Shown one piece after another: positions 8,461-18,300 of a stretch of 64,000 nucleotides of DNA. The first letter of the stretch is position 1; every line of letters starts with the position of its first letter. The position numbers were made by a program, and so were the translations under genes. Under the pieces are notes generated by a model. That model ran no database searches and was not told the DNA's origin. It saw only the letters and a program-made list of their open reading frames with translations. This DNA comes from JAPUEK01 sp963815355 (GTDB lineage: Bacteria > Pseudomonadota > Alphaproteobacteria > Rhodobacterales > Rhodobacteraceae): contig CAWFGJ010000006.1 of assembly GCA_963815355.1 (NCBI GenBank), positions 475,771 to 539,770 on the forward strand, in the 5' to 3' direction.

Positions 8461-11400
8461 TTACAGCCCGGTCGGGCAGCGGAATTCCCGCAGCTCGGCC
8501 ATGTTGAACGGGTTGATCAACGCGTTCACCCGGATCTCATAGGTGATATTGCGCCCGCCCACGATATGGGTGACCTGCAACACGTCGCCCACCTGACGCG
8601 GGCTGCCCTCTTGAATGAACTGCAAGAACGCCCACGGCCCCTGCCAGACCTTCTGGCTTTCGCGGTTGCCGATCTCGGGCAGCAATTGCAACGCGGTGTT
8701 GCCGCCGCCGCCGGGCCAGGTGATCGTCACCGGGGTGTTGCCCTTCTGGCGCATCTGCACGGGCTGGTCATCGACCACCAGCACCGACTGGCGCACCCGG
8801 TCATGCGCTGCCGTCTGCAAGATCGTCACGTCCAGCTTGACCGTCGGGCTACGGCCCGGAAAGAACGCATCCCGGATCGCCGCCGCGCGCTGGAACTGGC
8901 GCAGCGTCTGCAAGGACAGCTTGGCCGCAAGCGGGCTGTCGGGGTTCCACGTCCAATCCCCGGCCCCCATATTGGCATGCACCGCCAGATGGGTGTTAAA
9001 GAACCGGTCCAGCACGCCGTCGGGCGCAAAAACCTGCGCAAATTCCGACAAAGGCACCTGCCGCGACGGACTTTTTGAGAACGGATACCGGCCGTCGACC
9101 ACCGAGGTGCAAACCGCCGCCACCTGACTGGTCAGCTCCTGATTGATCTGCGCGATGGTGCTGGAGGCGGCATTGCCCTCAAAATCCTCAATCGCGGCAT
9201 TGACCATCCGGCTTAGCTCGGGCGGCAACTTGGAAACCGACGACTTCAACTGCCCGATCAGCATCGGCATCTGCGCCGCCGCCTGCGCCTGATTGAACTC
9301 AGACGAGATGATCAGCCCCTGCAACACGTCGCCAAAGCTTTTCAGCATCGCATCAATCGGCCGCTGACCCGGAGTGCCCTCCAGCAGCAGCGCGTAATCG
9401 GTAAAGTTCGCCTCAATGTCGGCACCGGGCACAAAAGCCGCGGCGGCCGCACCGCCCGCCGTCCCCGCCCGCCGCGGCGATTTCGCCGTGCCAAGCGCCA
9501 GCTCCAGACCGATCCGCGACAGACCGGTGGTGCGTGACAGGATCTGGTTTTCAATCGCCGACTGCGCCTTGGTCAGCGCCGCCCCCGATCCCGCGATTGC
9601 ATCGGTCACATCGCCAACCGGATCGGCACTGGCCGTGTCGGGCGCGCGTTGCTGGGTCAGCCCGGTCTCATAGACCACCGCCTCCACCAGCTTAAGCAGG
9701 GGCGAGGTTGCCGGAGATGAGGCCGCCGACAGCGCCTGATAAGCCGGCTTGTCCGCCGCCATCGGGGCCAGCCGGATGTTCTGCAACATCCCCTCCCACG
9801 CGGCGAGGAAATCCTCGCGGTAGCGCCGCAGCAGTTGCGGGCCAAGCTGAGAGAGTTGCGCGTTGATATCGGCCTCTTCCGCCTGCTTGCCCATGACCCA
9901 TTGCTCCGTCTCAATCTTCTTGGCCACCTCGGCCAATTGATCCAGAAAGAAGCCGTTGAATCCGTCATAGGTATAGAGTGCCGGAATGGTCATCGCGCCC
10001 AGATCGGTGCCATCCACCGTCTCGAACACCAGACGCGCATCCGCGCCGGAACTTTCCAGCAGGCTGAAATCCGGAAAGCCGGAATAGGGCGCGGTCGCCT
10101 TGATCAGCGAATAGGCCTGATCGACCACGCTCATCCGGCCCAGAATAACCTCGGCCTTGCTGACCAGATCGGCGTTCAGCGTGACCTGCGGCGTTACCGT
10201 ATCATCCAACTCCATCATCGCGGCCAGATGGGCGCCGAGCATGGCGCGGGCGGATTCGTTGTTGATACCGGGGTAAGAGACCTGCTCCCAATCCTGCGTG
10301 AACCAAGTCTGCACGAATTCGTCCTGCGGCGTGGGGGCAGCGCCACCAAGGGCTTTGTAAACCTTCAACGCCTCATAGATCGCAAGCGTCTCATTGCCCG
10401 CGACAAAGGCCTGCAACTGCTCTTCCACGCGCAGAACCAGACGCGGGCGGAACAGCCGCTCCAGCCCTTGGGCATAGCTGTCGCGCGACGCCTGACGCAA
10501 CGCGCCCTGCTGCGACAGACCAAAGCCGCGGGTCCAGTCGCCATCGTCGATCTCGGGGGATTCGTAGCCCGCGGGCATGGTCCGCAACAGCTGCAGGTGA
10601 TTGCCCACCCGCAACAGATCGGTGTCCTTGACCTCGGTCGCCTGCAAATCCTCGGTCGCAGCCAGCTCATAATCCGCCATCGCCGCTTGGGCCGAGGCCA
10701 CAAGCTGCCGGTTGTTGAAATAGCTGTAGGCCCAAGCCGACAGGATCGCCGCCGAGGCCAGCAGCATCGACGTGGTCACCGCAATGCGGAACACCGACGA
10801 CCGCCGCACAGCCTTTTTGTCATAGCTGACCCAGCCCTGTTCGCCAAAGATCACCTGAGTCATCAGGTCATGCAGGAAGAAACTTTTCCCCTTGCCCGAC
10901 ATCAGCGAGGCGGAATTCTGCCCGCCAAAGCTGCGCCCCATCGCACCCAGCACCTGATCAATCGGCGTGCCTTCTTGCGTGCCAGAGGTGAAATAGAACC
11001 CCCGCAGAATGGCCGAGGTCTTATACCGCGTCGGCTCAAACACCTGCTTCAGGAAGGCGGCAATTTCGTCCTTCATCTCGGCCAACTGACCCGGCAGGCC
11101 GAAAATCGCGATGCGGTTCACACCGTCCGCTTCTTCGCTCAACCGGTCGATGACCTCATCAGACAAGCGCCCGACCAAGGCGTCATATTCGGCCTCCACC
11201 CGGTTCACGGTCTGCTCGCGGCGGCTGTCGGTCTGGAAGGTTGCGCCCCAGACCTTCTTGCGCCGGCTGGCCGAGAACGAGGCAAAGAATTCCCGGAACC
11301 CTGCGATCAAATCGGCCTTGGTGAACATCACATAGACCGGGAAATCGACCTTCAGCGTCTCATGGATTTCCGCCAGACGGGCGCGCACGGTTGCGGCATG

Positions 11401-12069
11401 GGCGGTGATCTTTTCGGGGTCGGCGCGCATCAGGTCTTCGACCGAAAACGCCAGAATGACGCCGTTGATCGGCTGCTTGGGCCGGTTGCGCTTCAGCAGG
11501 TTCAGGAACGCCGTCCATGAGGCGCTGTCGGCCCCCTTGTCACTGTCTTGCGTCGTATAGCGCCCCGCGGTGTCGATCAGGATCGCATCCTCGGCAAACC
11601 ACCAGTCGCAATAGCGGGTGCCGCCAAAGCCCTGCAACCCACCCTGCGCCTGCCCGGCCAGCGGAAACTTGATCTCGGAATTGACCAGCGCCGTGGTCTT
11701 GCCCGACCCCGGCGGCCCGATGATCACATACCACGGCAGATCATACAGATAGCTCTTCGACCCCCCGGTCTTTTTCAGCGTCACCAGCGCGGACTGCATC
11801 CGCTGGGCCAGTTCCTGCCCGTCGCCCAAAGGCCCATCATCGGCGACCAGCGCTTTTTCCAGCGCCCGCTGCCCGCTGCGCCGACGCCAAAGCTTGATCC
11901 CGCCCCAGACCAGCAGGATCGCCAGCAGCGTCCCGATGATCAGCAACCGCACCCAAACCGGTTCAAACGGACGAGACTCGCCAAATCCGATCAGTTCCCC
12001 GGCAAACCACACGACCGACGAGAACGCCAGAAACCCGACGATGACCAGAGCAAGCTTAACCCACTTCAT
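8461..12069 (-). CDS. tssM: T6SS membrane complex protein TssM (IcmF)
   Basis: A 1202-residue IcmF-family protein of normal length. Two membrane helices lie at about residues 4-25 and 40-60, and a third near 430 (VTTSMLLASAAILSAWAY). The cytoplasmic NTPase-like domain has an intact Walker A, GPPGSGKT at 118-125, and a Walker B-like ILIDTAGRY. Not all TssM proteins keep Walker A, so nucleotide binding is plausible here. The large periplasmic domain ends in the beta-rich region that contacts TssJ. With TssL it forms the trans-envelope complex. It follows tssL by 14 bp. Confidence 0.96.
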   Translation of the reverse strand: MKWVKLALVIVGFLAFSSVVWFAGELIGFGESRPFEPVWVRLLIIGTLLAILLVWGGIKLWRRRSGQRALEKALVADDGPLGDGQELAQRMQSALVTLKKTGGSKSYLYDLPWYVIIGPPGSGKTTALVNSEIKFPLAGQAQGGLQGFGGTRYCDWWFAEDAILIDTAGRYTTQDSDKGADSASWTAFLNLLKRNRPKQPINGVILAFSVEDLMRADPEKITAHAATVRARLAEIHETLKVDFPVYVMFTKADLIAGFREFFASFSASRRKKVWGATFQTDSRREQTVNRVEAEYDALVGRLSDEVIDRLSEEADGVNRIAIFGLPGQLAEMKDEIAAFLKQVFEPTRYKTSAILRGFYFTSGTQEGTPIDQVLGAMGRSFGGQNSASLMSGKGKSFFLHDLMTQVIFGEQGWVSYDKKAVRRSSVFRIAVTTSMLLASAAILSAWAYSYFNNRQLVASAQAAMADYELAATEDLQATEVKDTDLLRVGNHLQLLRTMPAGYESPEIDDGDWTRGFGLSQQGALRQASRDSYAQGLERLFRPRLVLRVEEQLQAFVAGNETLAIYEALKVYKALGGAAPTPQDEFVQTWFTQDWEQVSYPGINNESARAMLGAHLAAMMELDDTVTPQVTLNADLVSKAEVILGRMSVVDQAYSLIKATAPYSGFPDFSLLESSGADARLVFETVDGTDLGAMTIPALYTYDGFNGFFLDQLAEVAKKIETEQWVMGKQAEEADINAQLSQLGPQLLRRYREDFLAAWEGMLQNIRLAPMAADKPAYQALSAASSPATSPLLKLVEAVVYETGLTQQRAPDTASADPVGDVTDAIAGSGAALTKAQSAIENQILSRTTGLSRIGLELALGTAKSPRRAGTAGGAAAAAFVPGADIEANFTDYALLLEGTPGQRPIDAMLKSFGDVLQGLIISSEFNQAQAAAQMPMLIGQLKSSVSKLPPELSRMVNAAIEDFEGNAASSTIAQINQELTSQVAAVCTSVVDGRYPFSKSPSRQVPLSEFAQVFAPDGVLDRFFNTHLAVHANMGAGDWTWNPDSPLAAKLSLQTLRQFQRAAAIRDAFFPGRSPTVKLDVTILQTAAHDRVRQSVLVVDDQPVQMRQKGNTPVTITWPGGGGNTALQLLPEIGNRESQKVWQGPWAFLQFIQEGSPRQVGDVLQVTHIVGGRNITYEIRVNALINPFNMAELREFRCPTGL

Positions 12070-12083
12070 ACCGCTTCCCCGCC

Positions 12084-13802
12084 CTAGCCTTCTTGACCCA
12101 GCGTCTCTTGACGCCTGATCATGATCTCCACCCGACGGTTCAGGGCCTTGCCCTCCGCCGTTGCATTGTCGCCGATCGGATCGGCTTCGCCCTTGCCTTC
12201 CACGACGACCCGCGTCGGGTCGGTCATGTCCTTGATCAGCACATCGCGCACCGCTTCGGCACGCGCGAGGCTCAGATCATGGTTGTTCTTGTATTTGCCG
12301 CGCCCGTTCATCGGCACGTTGTCGGTATAGCCGTCGATCAACACCGGCCCCGGTTCAGCATTCAGCGCAAGCGTGATCCGCCCGGCCAATTCGTTGAATT
12401 CCGGCTTGGTCACAGCCTTGCCCGAGGCGAACAGCGCCGCGTTGCTGACCCGCACAAAGATATAATCGCCCTTGACGTCCACCGTCACCAGACCGCCCTC
12501 GATGTCCTTGGCCATCGCGGCGCGCAGCCTGTCCAACTGGGCCGGATCGGGCATCATCTCGGCCTGATCCACCACCATCGGCGTAAAGGCCGCCGTGCGC
12601 ACCAGATCAATCGGCGTCGTCGGGTTCATCGTCAGCAGGCGCTGCGATACCTCGTTGCCCTCGCCCGAAATCAGCATCGACAGGCCGAAATAGGCCCCCA
12701 TCAACACCGTCCCCAGAACCGAGCCGATCACCCACAACGGCGTGCCGCCAAAACGCCGCCGCCCGCCCAGAACCACCGGCTGCCAGCGCGGCGAGATGTC
12801 GTCATCCGGGCGCTGCTGCACCCGGCGCAGGCTTTCGTAGATCATGCTGCGGATGCGCGCCAATTCCACCGCCCCATTGGGCGCGGTGCGGTATTGGCCC
12901 TCAAACCCCAAGGACAGACAGGTCATCGCCAGCTCCAGCAGTTGGAACCGCTGCGCGGGCGCCTGCAGCGCCTTTTCCACCTCTTGAAAGAACCCCACGC
13001 CCGAGGTGCGGCGGTTAAAGAACCGCACCGTCATGGCGTATTGAATCCACACATGCCGGTCAGTCCCCGACGGGATGTTCTGCACAATGTCATCGGCGGT
13101 CGAGCACAGCAGGTATTTCGCAACCTGCGTCTCATGCGCGTCCACCCCGCCCTCAAGGCAGTTCCTCTCGAACCCCTCGATTTCGCGGGTGACATATTCC
13201 ATCAAGGGCACGGCTTCCATTTCCACCATCTGCGTGCGCAAACGGCCGAACAGGATCAGCAGATTGGCCGCCGCGGCCAGCATCGGGCTTTTCGGCCCGC
13301 CCGCGCCAAGCCCCTTGGCCTGCAAGGCCACGCGCAGGTCAATCTTGGGGCCGGCGTGGTCGTAATTCGTGGGTTGCGCCGTGCTGGCATCGGGAAAAAA
13401 GCTTTCCTCGGTCGCGCCGAATGCACTGGGCATCGCCGGGCGATGCTGGGGCTGGCCTTGCCCGAAAGGCTGGTTGCCGAATGAGCCGCCCTGCCCGCCA
13501 TACTGCCCCGGGGCCGGGGCTGGCGTGCCATAATTGCCGCCGCCGCCACCGGGGTTCCAGGCGTCGCCGCCATCCCCGCCGCCGCCGCCAAAACCACCGC
13601 CACCGCCAAAACCACCGGGCTGCGGCGCGCCAAAGCCCCCGCCACCGCCAAAGCCGCCGGAAGACCCCGCCCCCGGCAAAGGCCCGCCAATGACCGTCGA
13701 CTGGTTCGGTGCCGCCTGACGCTTGCCGCTGGGCATGGGGGCCATGCCACCGGGCAGCGGGCCGCCAATCACCGTCTTGTCCTTGTCGCCCCCGCCGCTC
13801 AT
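12084..13802 (-). CDS. tssL: T6SS membrane complex protein TssL with C-terminal OmpA domain
   Basis: A 572-residue 'evolved' TssL. Residues 1-130 are an unusual Gly/Pro-rich cytoplasmic extension that contains TVIGGPLPG twice (Thr10 and Thr36). Residues ~150-345 are the DotU/TssL cytoplasmic domain (MEAVPLMEYVTREIEGFE, CLSLGFEGQY). A single membrane helix follows (LWVIGSVLGTVLMGAYFGLS). The periplasmic OmpA/MotB domain (~430-560) contains IDGYTDNVPM and NRRVEIMI, predicted to hold peptidoglycan. The repeated Thr motif is a candidate kinase/FHA target. It lies 24 bp after tssK. Confidence 0.95.
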   Translation of the reverse strand: MSGGGDKDKTVIGGPLPGGMAPMPSGKRQAAPNQSTVIGGPLPGAGSSGGFGGGGGFGAPQPGGFGGGGGFGGGGGDGGDAWNPGGGGGNYGTPAPAPGQYGGQGGSFGNQPFGQGQPQHRPAMPSAFGATEESFFPDASTAQPTNYDHAGPKIDLRVALQAKGLGAGGPKSPMLAAAANLLILFGRLRTQMVEMEAVPLMEYVTREIEGFERNCLEGGVDAHETQVAKYLLCSTADDIVQNIPSGTDRHVWIQYAMTVRFFNRRTSGVGFFQEVEKALQAPAQRFQLLELAMTCLSLGFEGQYRTAPNGAVELARIRSMIYESLRRVQQRPDDDISPRWQPVVLGGRRRFGGTPLWVIGSVLGTVLMGAYFGLSMLISGEGNEVSQRLLTMNPTTPIDLVRTAAFTPMVVDQAEMMPDPAQLDRLRAAMAKDIEGGLVTVDVKGDYIFVRVSNAALFASGKAVTKPEFNELAGRITLALNAEPGPVLIDGYTDNVPMNGRGKYKNNHDLSLARAEAVRDVLIKDMTDPTRVVVEGKGEADPIGDNATAEGKALNRRVEIMIRRQETLGQEG

Positions 13803-13826
13803 GTCTTGCTCCTCATCCCTTCAGCC

Positions 13827-15164
13827 TCATGACCGATTTTCTACGATCGCCCAGAGTTCCATCTTCAGATCCGGCCAGTCGCCGGCAAAGTGCATCCCGA
13901 TGGCCGGCGCGTTAGAGAACTCACGCCACAGGGGGGAGTTCTTTTCGATCACAAAATAGACGTTGCGCGACACCGCCCGGATCTGGCGCGGCGGGGTCGG
14001 CAAATGCACAAGGTCGATGCCCGGCAAGTTGTTGTTGACGATCTCGGCCATGCGCGTGTTCGGGCCAACCTTGCACAGGAGCGGAAACTGTTGCTGCACG
14101 ATGGTCAGGCTGCGACTGCTTTCCACCTCGACCACAAAGGTCGCGTCGCGGAACAGGTTCCGGTCCGGCACTTGGGCAAGGTAGGAATTCTGCCGCACCT
14201 GCACCAGTTCCAGCCGCGTCGCGCGCCCGACATCCCGGCTGAGCAACCGCTGAATATCGCGCACGACCGGCTCGATCGAACCTTTCAGATCGGCGTGGTC
14301 ATAGGCGTCGTAAACCGGGGCAAGGCGCTTGTCCTGATCAAAGGTCCACAGCTCACCCGAGAAGCGCAGCAATTCCTCGAACAACCGTTCAGGATGCACA
14401 TAACGGCTGTTGCGCAGGTGGCGCAGAACGTTGATTTCCCGGTTCAGCGCCAGCAGCATGAAGTAATCCGTGGCCTGCAAGCCGCCCGCCGCCGACGGGT
14501 CCGCCGCATAGCGTGCAAGGCTTTCCAGCTTGGTTTCCACCCAGCCGATCACCCGGTCCAGCCAGCCCAACGCCACCGAATGGCCGGTGATGGTCAGCAA
14601 AGGCGGCGGAAAGGCGTCATCCAGAATCACCACGCTGTCGCGCACTTCGATGATCCGCCCGATCTTCAGGCACTGATAGCCCGGCTTGGCCGTGGCGCGG
14701 ATGTCCAGCTCCAACCGGGGCGAGGCGATCTCGATCTGCTGCTCCAGCCGCAGGGCCGAGGCGCTGTCAGCCACGGTTTCGGCCCCCAACAGATAGCGCG
14801 TCGCCGCCTCTGCCTCAGACTCCATCGCCACTTCGCGCCCGTTCATCACCTGATCCGGCAAGGTCAGCCAAATCGCCAGCCCGTCAGAGCCTTCGGGCAC
14901 CTCAATGGCGCGCGGCAAAGGCGACACAGAGGGCGCGTCAAACGGTGTGCCGTCGGGGAAAATCCCTGCGACAAGCGCCAACTCAATCCGGCCCTGTTGC
15001 AGCCGGTCACGGTTGACGCGCATCTCTTCGATTCCCCAAGGATAGGGGGAAACATGGCGCGTCCGCGCTTCCAGCAGCTTTTCGACGTAGCGGTCGTTCT
15101 GTTGAAGGTGATGGGGTTGCAAGAACAACCCTTCCTTCCACGCGACCTTGCTGAACCAAGACAT
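13827..15164 (-). CDS. tssK: T6SS baseplate protein TssK
   Basis: A 445-residue TssK of normal length. The N-terminus WKEGLFLQPHHLQQ is the family hallmark. TssK trimers link the baseplate to the TssL/TssM membrane complex. It is the first gene of the minus-strand run in this window and has 228 bp of non-coding sequence upstream, so the operon promoter should lie there. That gap contains a 20-bp motif found again upstream of map. The ATG at 15164 begins MSWFSKVAWKEG, the usual TssK opening. Confidence 0.95.
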   Translation of the reverse strand: MSWFSKVAWKEGLFLQPHHLQQNDRYVEKLLEARTRHVSPYPWGIEEMRVNRDRLQQGRIELALVAGIFPDGTPFDAPSVSPLPRAIEVPEGSDGLAIWLTLPDQVMNGREVAMESEAEAATRYLLGAETVADSASALRLEQQIEIASPRLELDIRATAKPGYQCLKIGRIIEVRDSVVILDDAFPPPLLTITGHSVALGWLDRVIGWVETKLESLARYAADPSAAGGLQATDYFMLLALNREINVLRHLRNSRYVHPERLFEELLRFSGELWTFDQDKRLAPVYDAYDHADLKGSIEPVVRDIQRLLSRDVGRATRLELVQVRQNSYLAQVPDRNLFRDATFVVEVESSRSLTIVQQQFPLLCKVGPNTRMAEIVNNNLPGIDLVHLPTPPRQIRAVSRNVYFVIEKNSPLWREFSNAPAIGMHFAGDWPDLKMELWAIVENRS

Positions 15165-15279
15165 CTCGCCCTCAATCGCTCTTTGCCGTCAACCGGCCCA
15201 CAATCACCAAACTACACCGCAAAGTCAGCCTTGCGGCATAAAAAAATATATAGACCATCCTGCGTCCTCTGCCGTTGAG

Positions 15280-15299
15280 GATCAAGCACGGTTTTGCCA
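15280..15299. promoter_or_regulatory. 20-bp motif shared with the map upstream region
   Basis: GATCAAGCACGGTTTTGCCA here differs at one base from the sequence at 34754-34773. On the minus strand it reads TGGCAAAACCGTGCTTGATC and lies ~115 bp upstream of tssK, the only gene it could serve in that direction. It resembles a sigma-54 site (GG...GC) but its spacing is one base short. It may be a regulator site. The surrounding 15165-15340 sequence also has an AT-rich patch at 15240-15252. Confidence 0.4.
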
Positions 15300-15340
15300 A
15301 CCACTCAACATAGACCCGCCAACTTAGCCAGCACAAACGC

Positions 15341-15371
15341 AAAACGCCGGCGCGATGGTTTGCGCCGGCGT
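15341..15371 (-). terminator. Intrinsic terminator after the autotransporter gene
   Basis: ACGCCGGCGC (15344-15353) and GCGCCGGCGT (15362-15371) form a perfect 10-bp stem with an 8-nt loop. Read on the minus strand it is followed by TTTT. It lies 21 bp after the autotransporter stop codon. Confidence 0.85.
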
Positions 15372-15392
15372 CTTGATGTTTCTGCTTTGGCC

Positions 15393-18300
15393 TTAGAACG
15401 TCAGACGAACCTGCGCGGTAAGGCTGTAGGCGTCCGACACGCTTTCACCGATCCGCGCATCTGCCCGCACACTGGCGTTCAACTGCTTGGCACCGGCCGG
15501 GCCATTCTCAAGGATCTTCACATAGTTCACACCAATCGAGGCTTCGGCAAAGCCGCCGATGCTGTCGATGCCGATATCCACCGGCGCTTGCACGCCCGCA
15601 CCATCGGGATCGAACACGGCCGACCGTTCACCGCCAAAGTCGCGGTAGTAGTTGGCCGACACGAAGGTGGTCATTGCCGAGGTGCCATCCGGGTGGATCT
15701 TGGTCTGCGCCAAGGTGCCGCCAAGGAAGCCGACCGTGGTGTTGAACGCCGCGATTTCCAGCGTCTCACCACTGGACAGAACCAGCGTATCCCCGGTGGT
15801 GTGCGATGAGTTGAACCCGATTGTGGGGACAAAGTTGATCCCCTTCTCGGCATTCACATCCACCCGGTAGCTCAGACGCGAACCGACCGTGCTGGTCTCG
15901 GTCTGGAAGCTGACCCCGTCAAGACCAACCAGATACTCCGGCCCTTCCAGCGCCAGTTCGCTCAGATCGAACTGGGTGCTTTCATAGCGCAGTTGCAGGT
16001 CGGTCGATATCCGGTCCTTGCTGCCCGCCAGGTACAGACCCAGATAGCTTTGCGAGAAGTCGGTGTTGACCTGCGAGGTCCGCAGCGTGCGGTCCACCGG
16101 GTCCGAGAAGATGCCCTGCTGCGTGCTGCCGGCGTTATAGCCCAACATCACCCCGGCAGTGCCATCCCAGCCGTTGAAGAACCGGCCATCATAGCAACCC
16201 ACGTCATAGCCACCCTGAAGCCCCGCGAAGCTGGAACTGATCGAGGTCGGGTTGATGTTGCTTGCCGTCCGCGTGGTGCCGTCGATGCTGGCCACGCCGC
16301 CGGTAAAGCGCGCATAGCCCCCGTGTGAGCAGCTCTCGCCTTCGGCCAGACCGCTCAGGAATGGGCTGGTCGGACGGTTCACCACCGACCCGATCAGCGA
16401 TTGGGTCAGCGCCGCCCCTGCCGCAACCCCTGCAAAGCCGGGGTTCACGTCGCTCAGGACTTGCAGGTCACCGGCGCCGTCACGGGCGACGGTGTACAGG
16501 ATACCGCCACCAACCGGCAGACCGGTCTGGGTAAAGACCGCGCCCGCATCAACACCCGACATCACCGTCACCGGCGAGATCACCACGCCACCACCCGATG
16601 TCAGGAACTGCAGGTTCACCGTGCCAATCACAGTGCCATTGCCGTTCACCCGGTCGGTCGCGCCGGTGGAAAGGTTCAGGTCAAGCTGGTAAATCCCCGT
16701 GCCCGATGTGATCCCCGAGATGTTCACCACATCCCCGGTCGTACCGTCCTGCAGGTCAAGTGTGCCGGTGTTGCCGAAGCTGCCGTTGATCGCCGAGGTA
16801 CCCGACGCCGACACAAGCCCGCGGTTCACAAAGGCGCCAGAGATGGTGCCGCTGGTCAGGATTATCGTCGCGCCGCTTTCGTTGACGATGGCATTGCTGA
16901 CCGCCGTCGCACCCAGCGTGCGGCCCGACCCGATGTTGACGGTGCCGGCATCGTTGCCAAAGCTCAGCAACCCGGTGAGGCTGCCGTTGATGATGTCGAA
17001 GATGCCGCCAGCGTCATCGTTGGTATAGACGTCGGTTGCGCCGGTGGTGATGTCGCCGGTGACGGTGAACTGATCCTTGTTGGTGACATTGCCAAGGATC
17101 GTGCCCTCGGCCTCAACAGTGCCGTCCGTGTTGGTCAGGCCACCGGTAAAGGTGCCGCCCGCGATGTCGATGGTGCCGCCGTTGTTTTCGGTCGCACCGT
17201 CTACCGTGCCTGCGTTCACCACCATTTCGCCGCCGGTGACATTGGCATCGCCGCCCACATTGCCCGTCAGGGTCAAGGTGCCCGAGGCAACATTCGTGTC
17301 CCCGGTGTTGGTGTTCGCCACGCCCGAGATCGTCACATCGCCGCCGTCAACCGTCAGCGTGCCCGCGCCCGAGATCACACCCGACAAGGTCGAGGTCCCC
17401 GAAGTCAGCGTCAACGATCCGGTGTTCAGCGCCACCGCGCCCGAACCCGACACCGAAGCAACCGTTTCCAGCCCGCCGGTGATCGTGAACGACCCGCCAT
17501 TGCTCATCACGGTGCCCAAAGCAAGGGCGCCGCCATCGGTGCTCAGCGCGCCGGTGCCAGAGGTCGCCACATCCGTGGTGCCCAATGCGCCCGACCCCGT
17601 CAGGTTCAAGGTGCCGCCGCTGACATTGGCCTGACCGGTAAAGGTCTGCGCCGCCGTCAGGTTGGTGATGCCGCCTGCCACTTGCAGACCGCCCTGGCCC
17701 GAGATCACCCCGGTAAAGTCCGACGTGCCGCTGTTCAGCGTCAGAACCGACCCCGACGACAAGACCGCCGTGCCCGCCCCGTCCATCTCAGAGATGGTCT
17801 CATCGCCGCCGCCAGTCAGCTCCAGTTCGCCGTTGTTGGTGATCGGCATGGTGTTCACGAAGGCACCGCCATCGGTGGACACTTTGGTCGCGGCGTTGAT
17901 GGTGACAGAGGCCGTCGCCAGCGAGCCAGAGCCCGTCAGCGAAAGAACCCCGCCGGAAACCGTCGTCGCCCCGGTATAGGTGTTGGCCGCCGACAACGTC
18001 AGCGTGCCCGCGCCGTCTTTGGTCAGCGTGCCCGTGCCCGTGGTGATCGCGCTCGAGATGATCGTGTTCGCCGCACCGCCAACCGTCAGGCCCGTGTTCG
18101 TGCCCGTCACGCCGCCCGAAAGCGTCAACTGCCCGGCATCCGTGTTGATCCGCGTGGCCCCGGCCAAGGTGATCGCCCCCGACACCGCGTTGGTGCCCGA
18201 GATGTTACGCAGCGCGCCCGCGTTGGAAACGCCCGTGCCGGTCAGCGACAGCGCCTCCGCCGTGGTGATCCCGCCCTGCAGCTCCAGCGCCGCGCCCGAA

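Noticed and set aside
15280..15299. Sigma-54 promoter for the T6SS operon
   Set aside because: TGGC...TGCTT has the GG and GC pairs one base too close for a standard sigma-54 site. Kept only as an unassigned shared motif.
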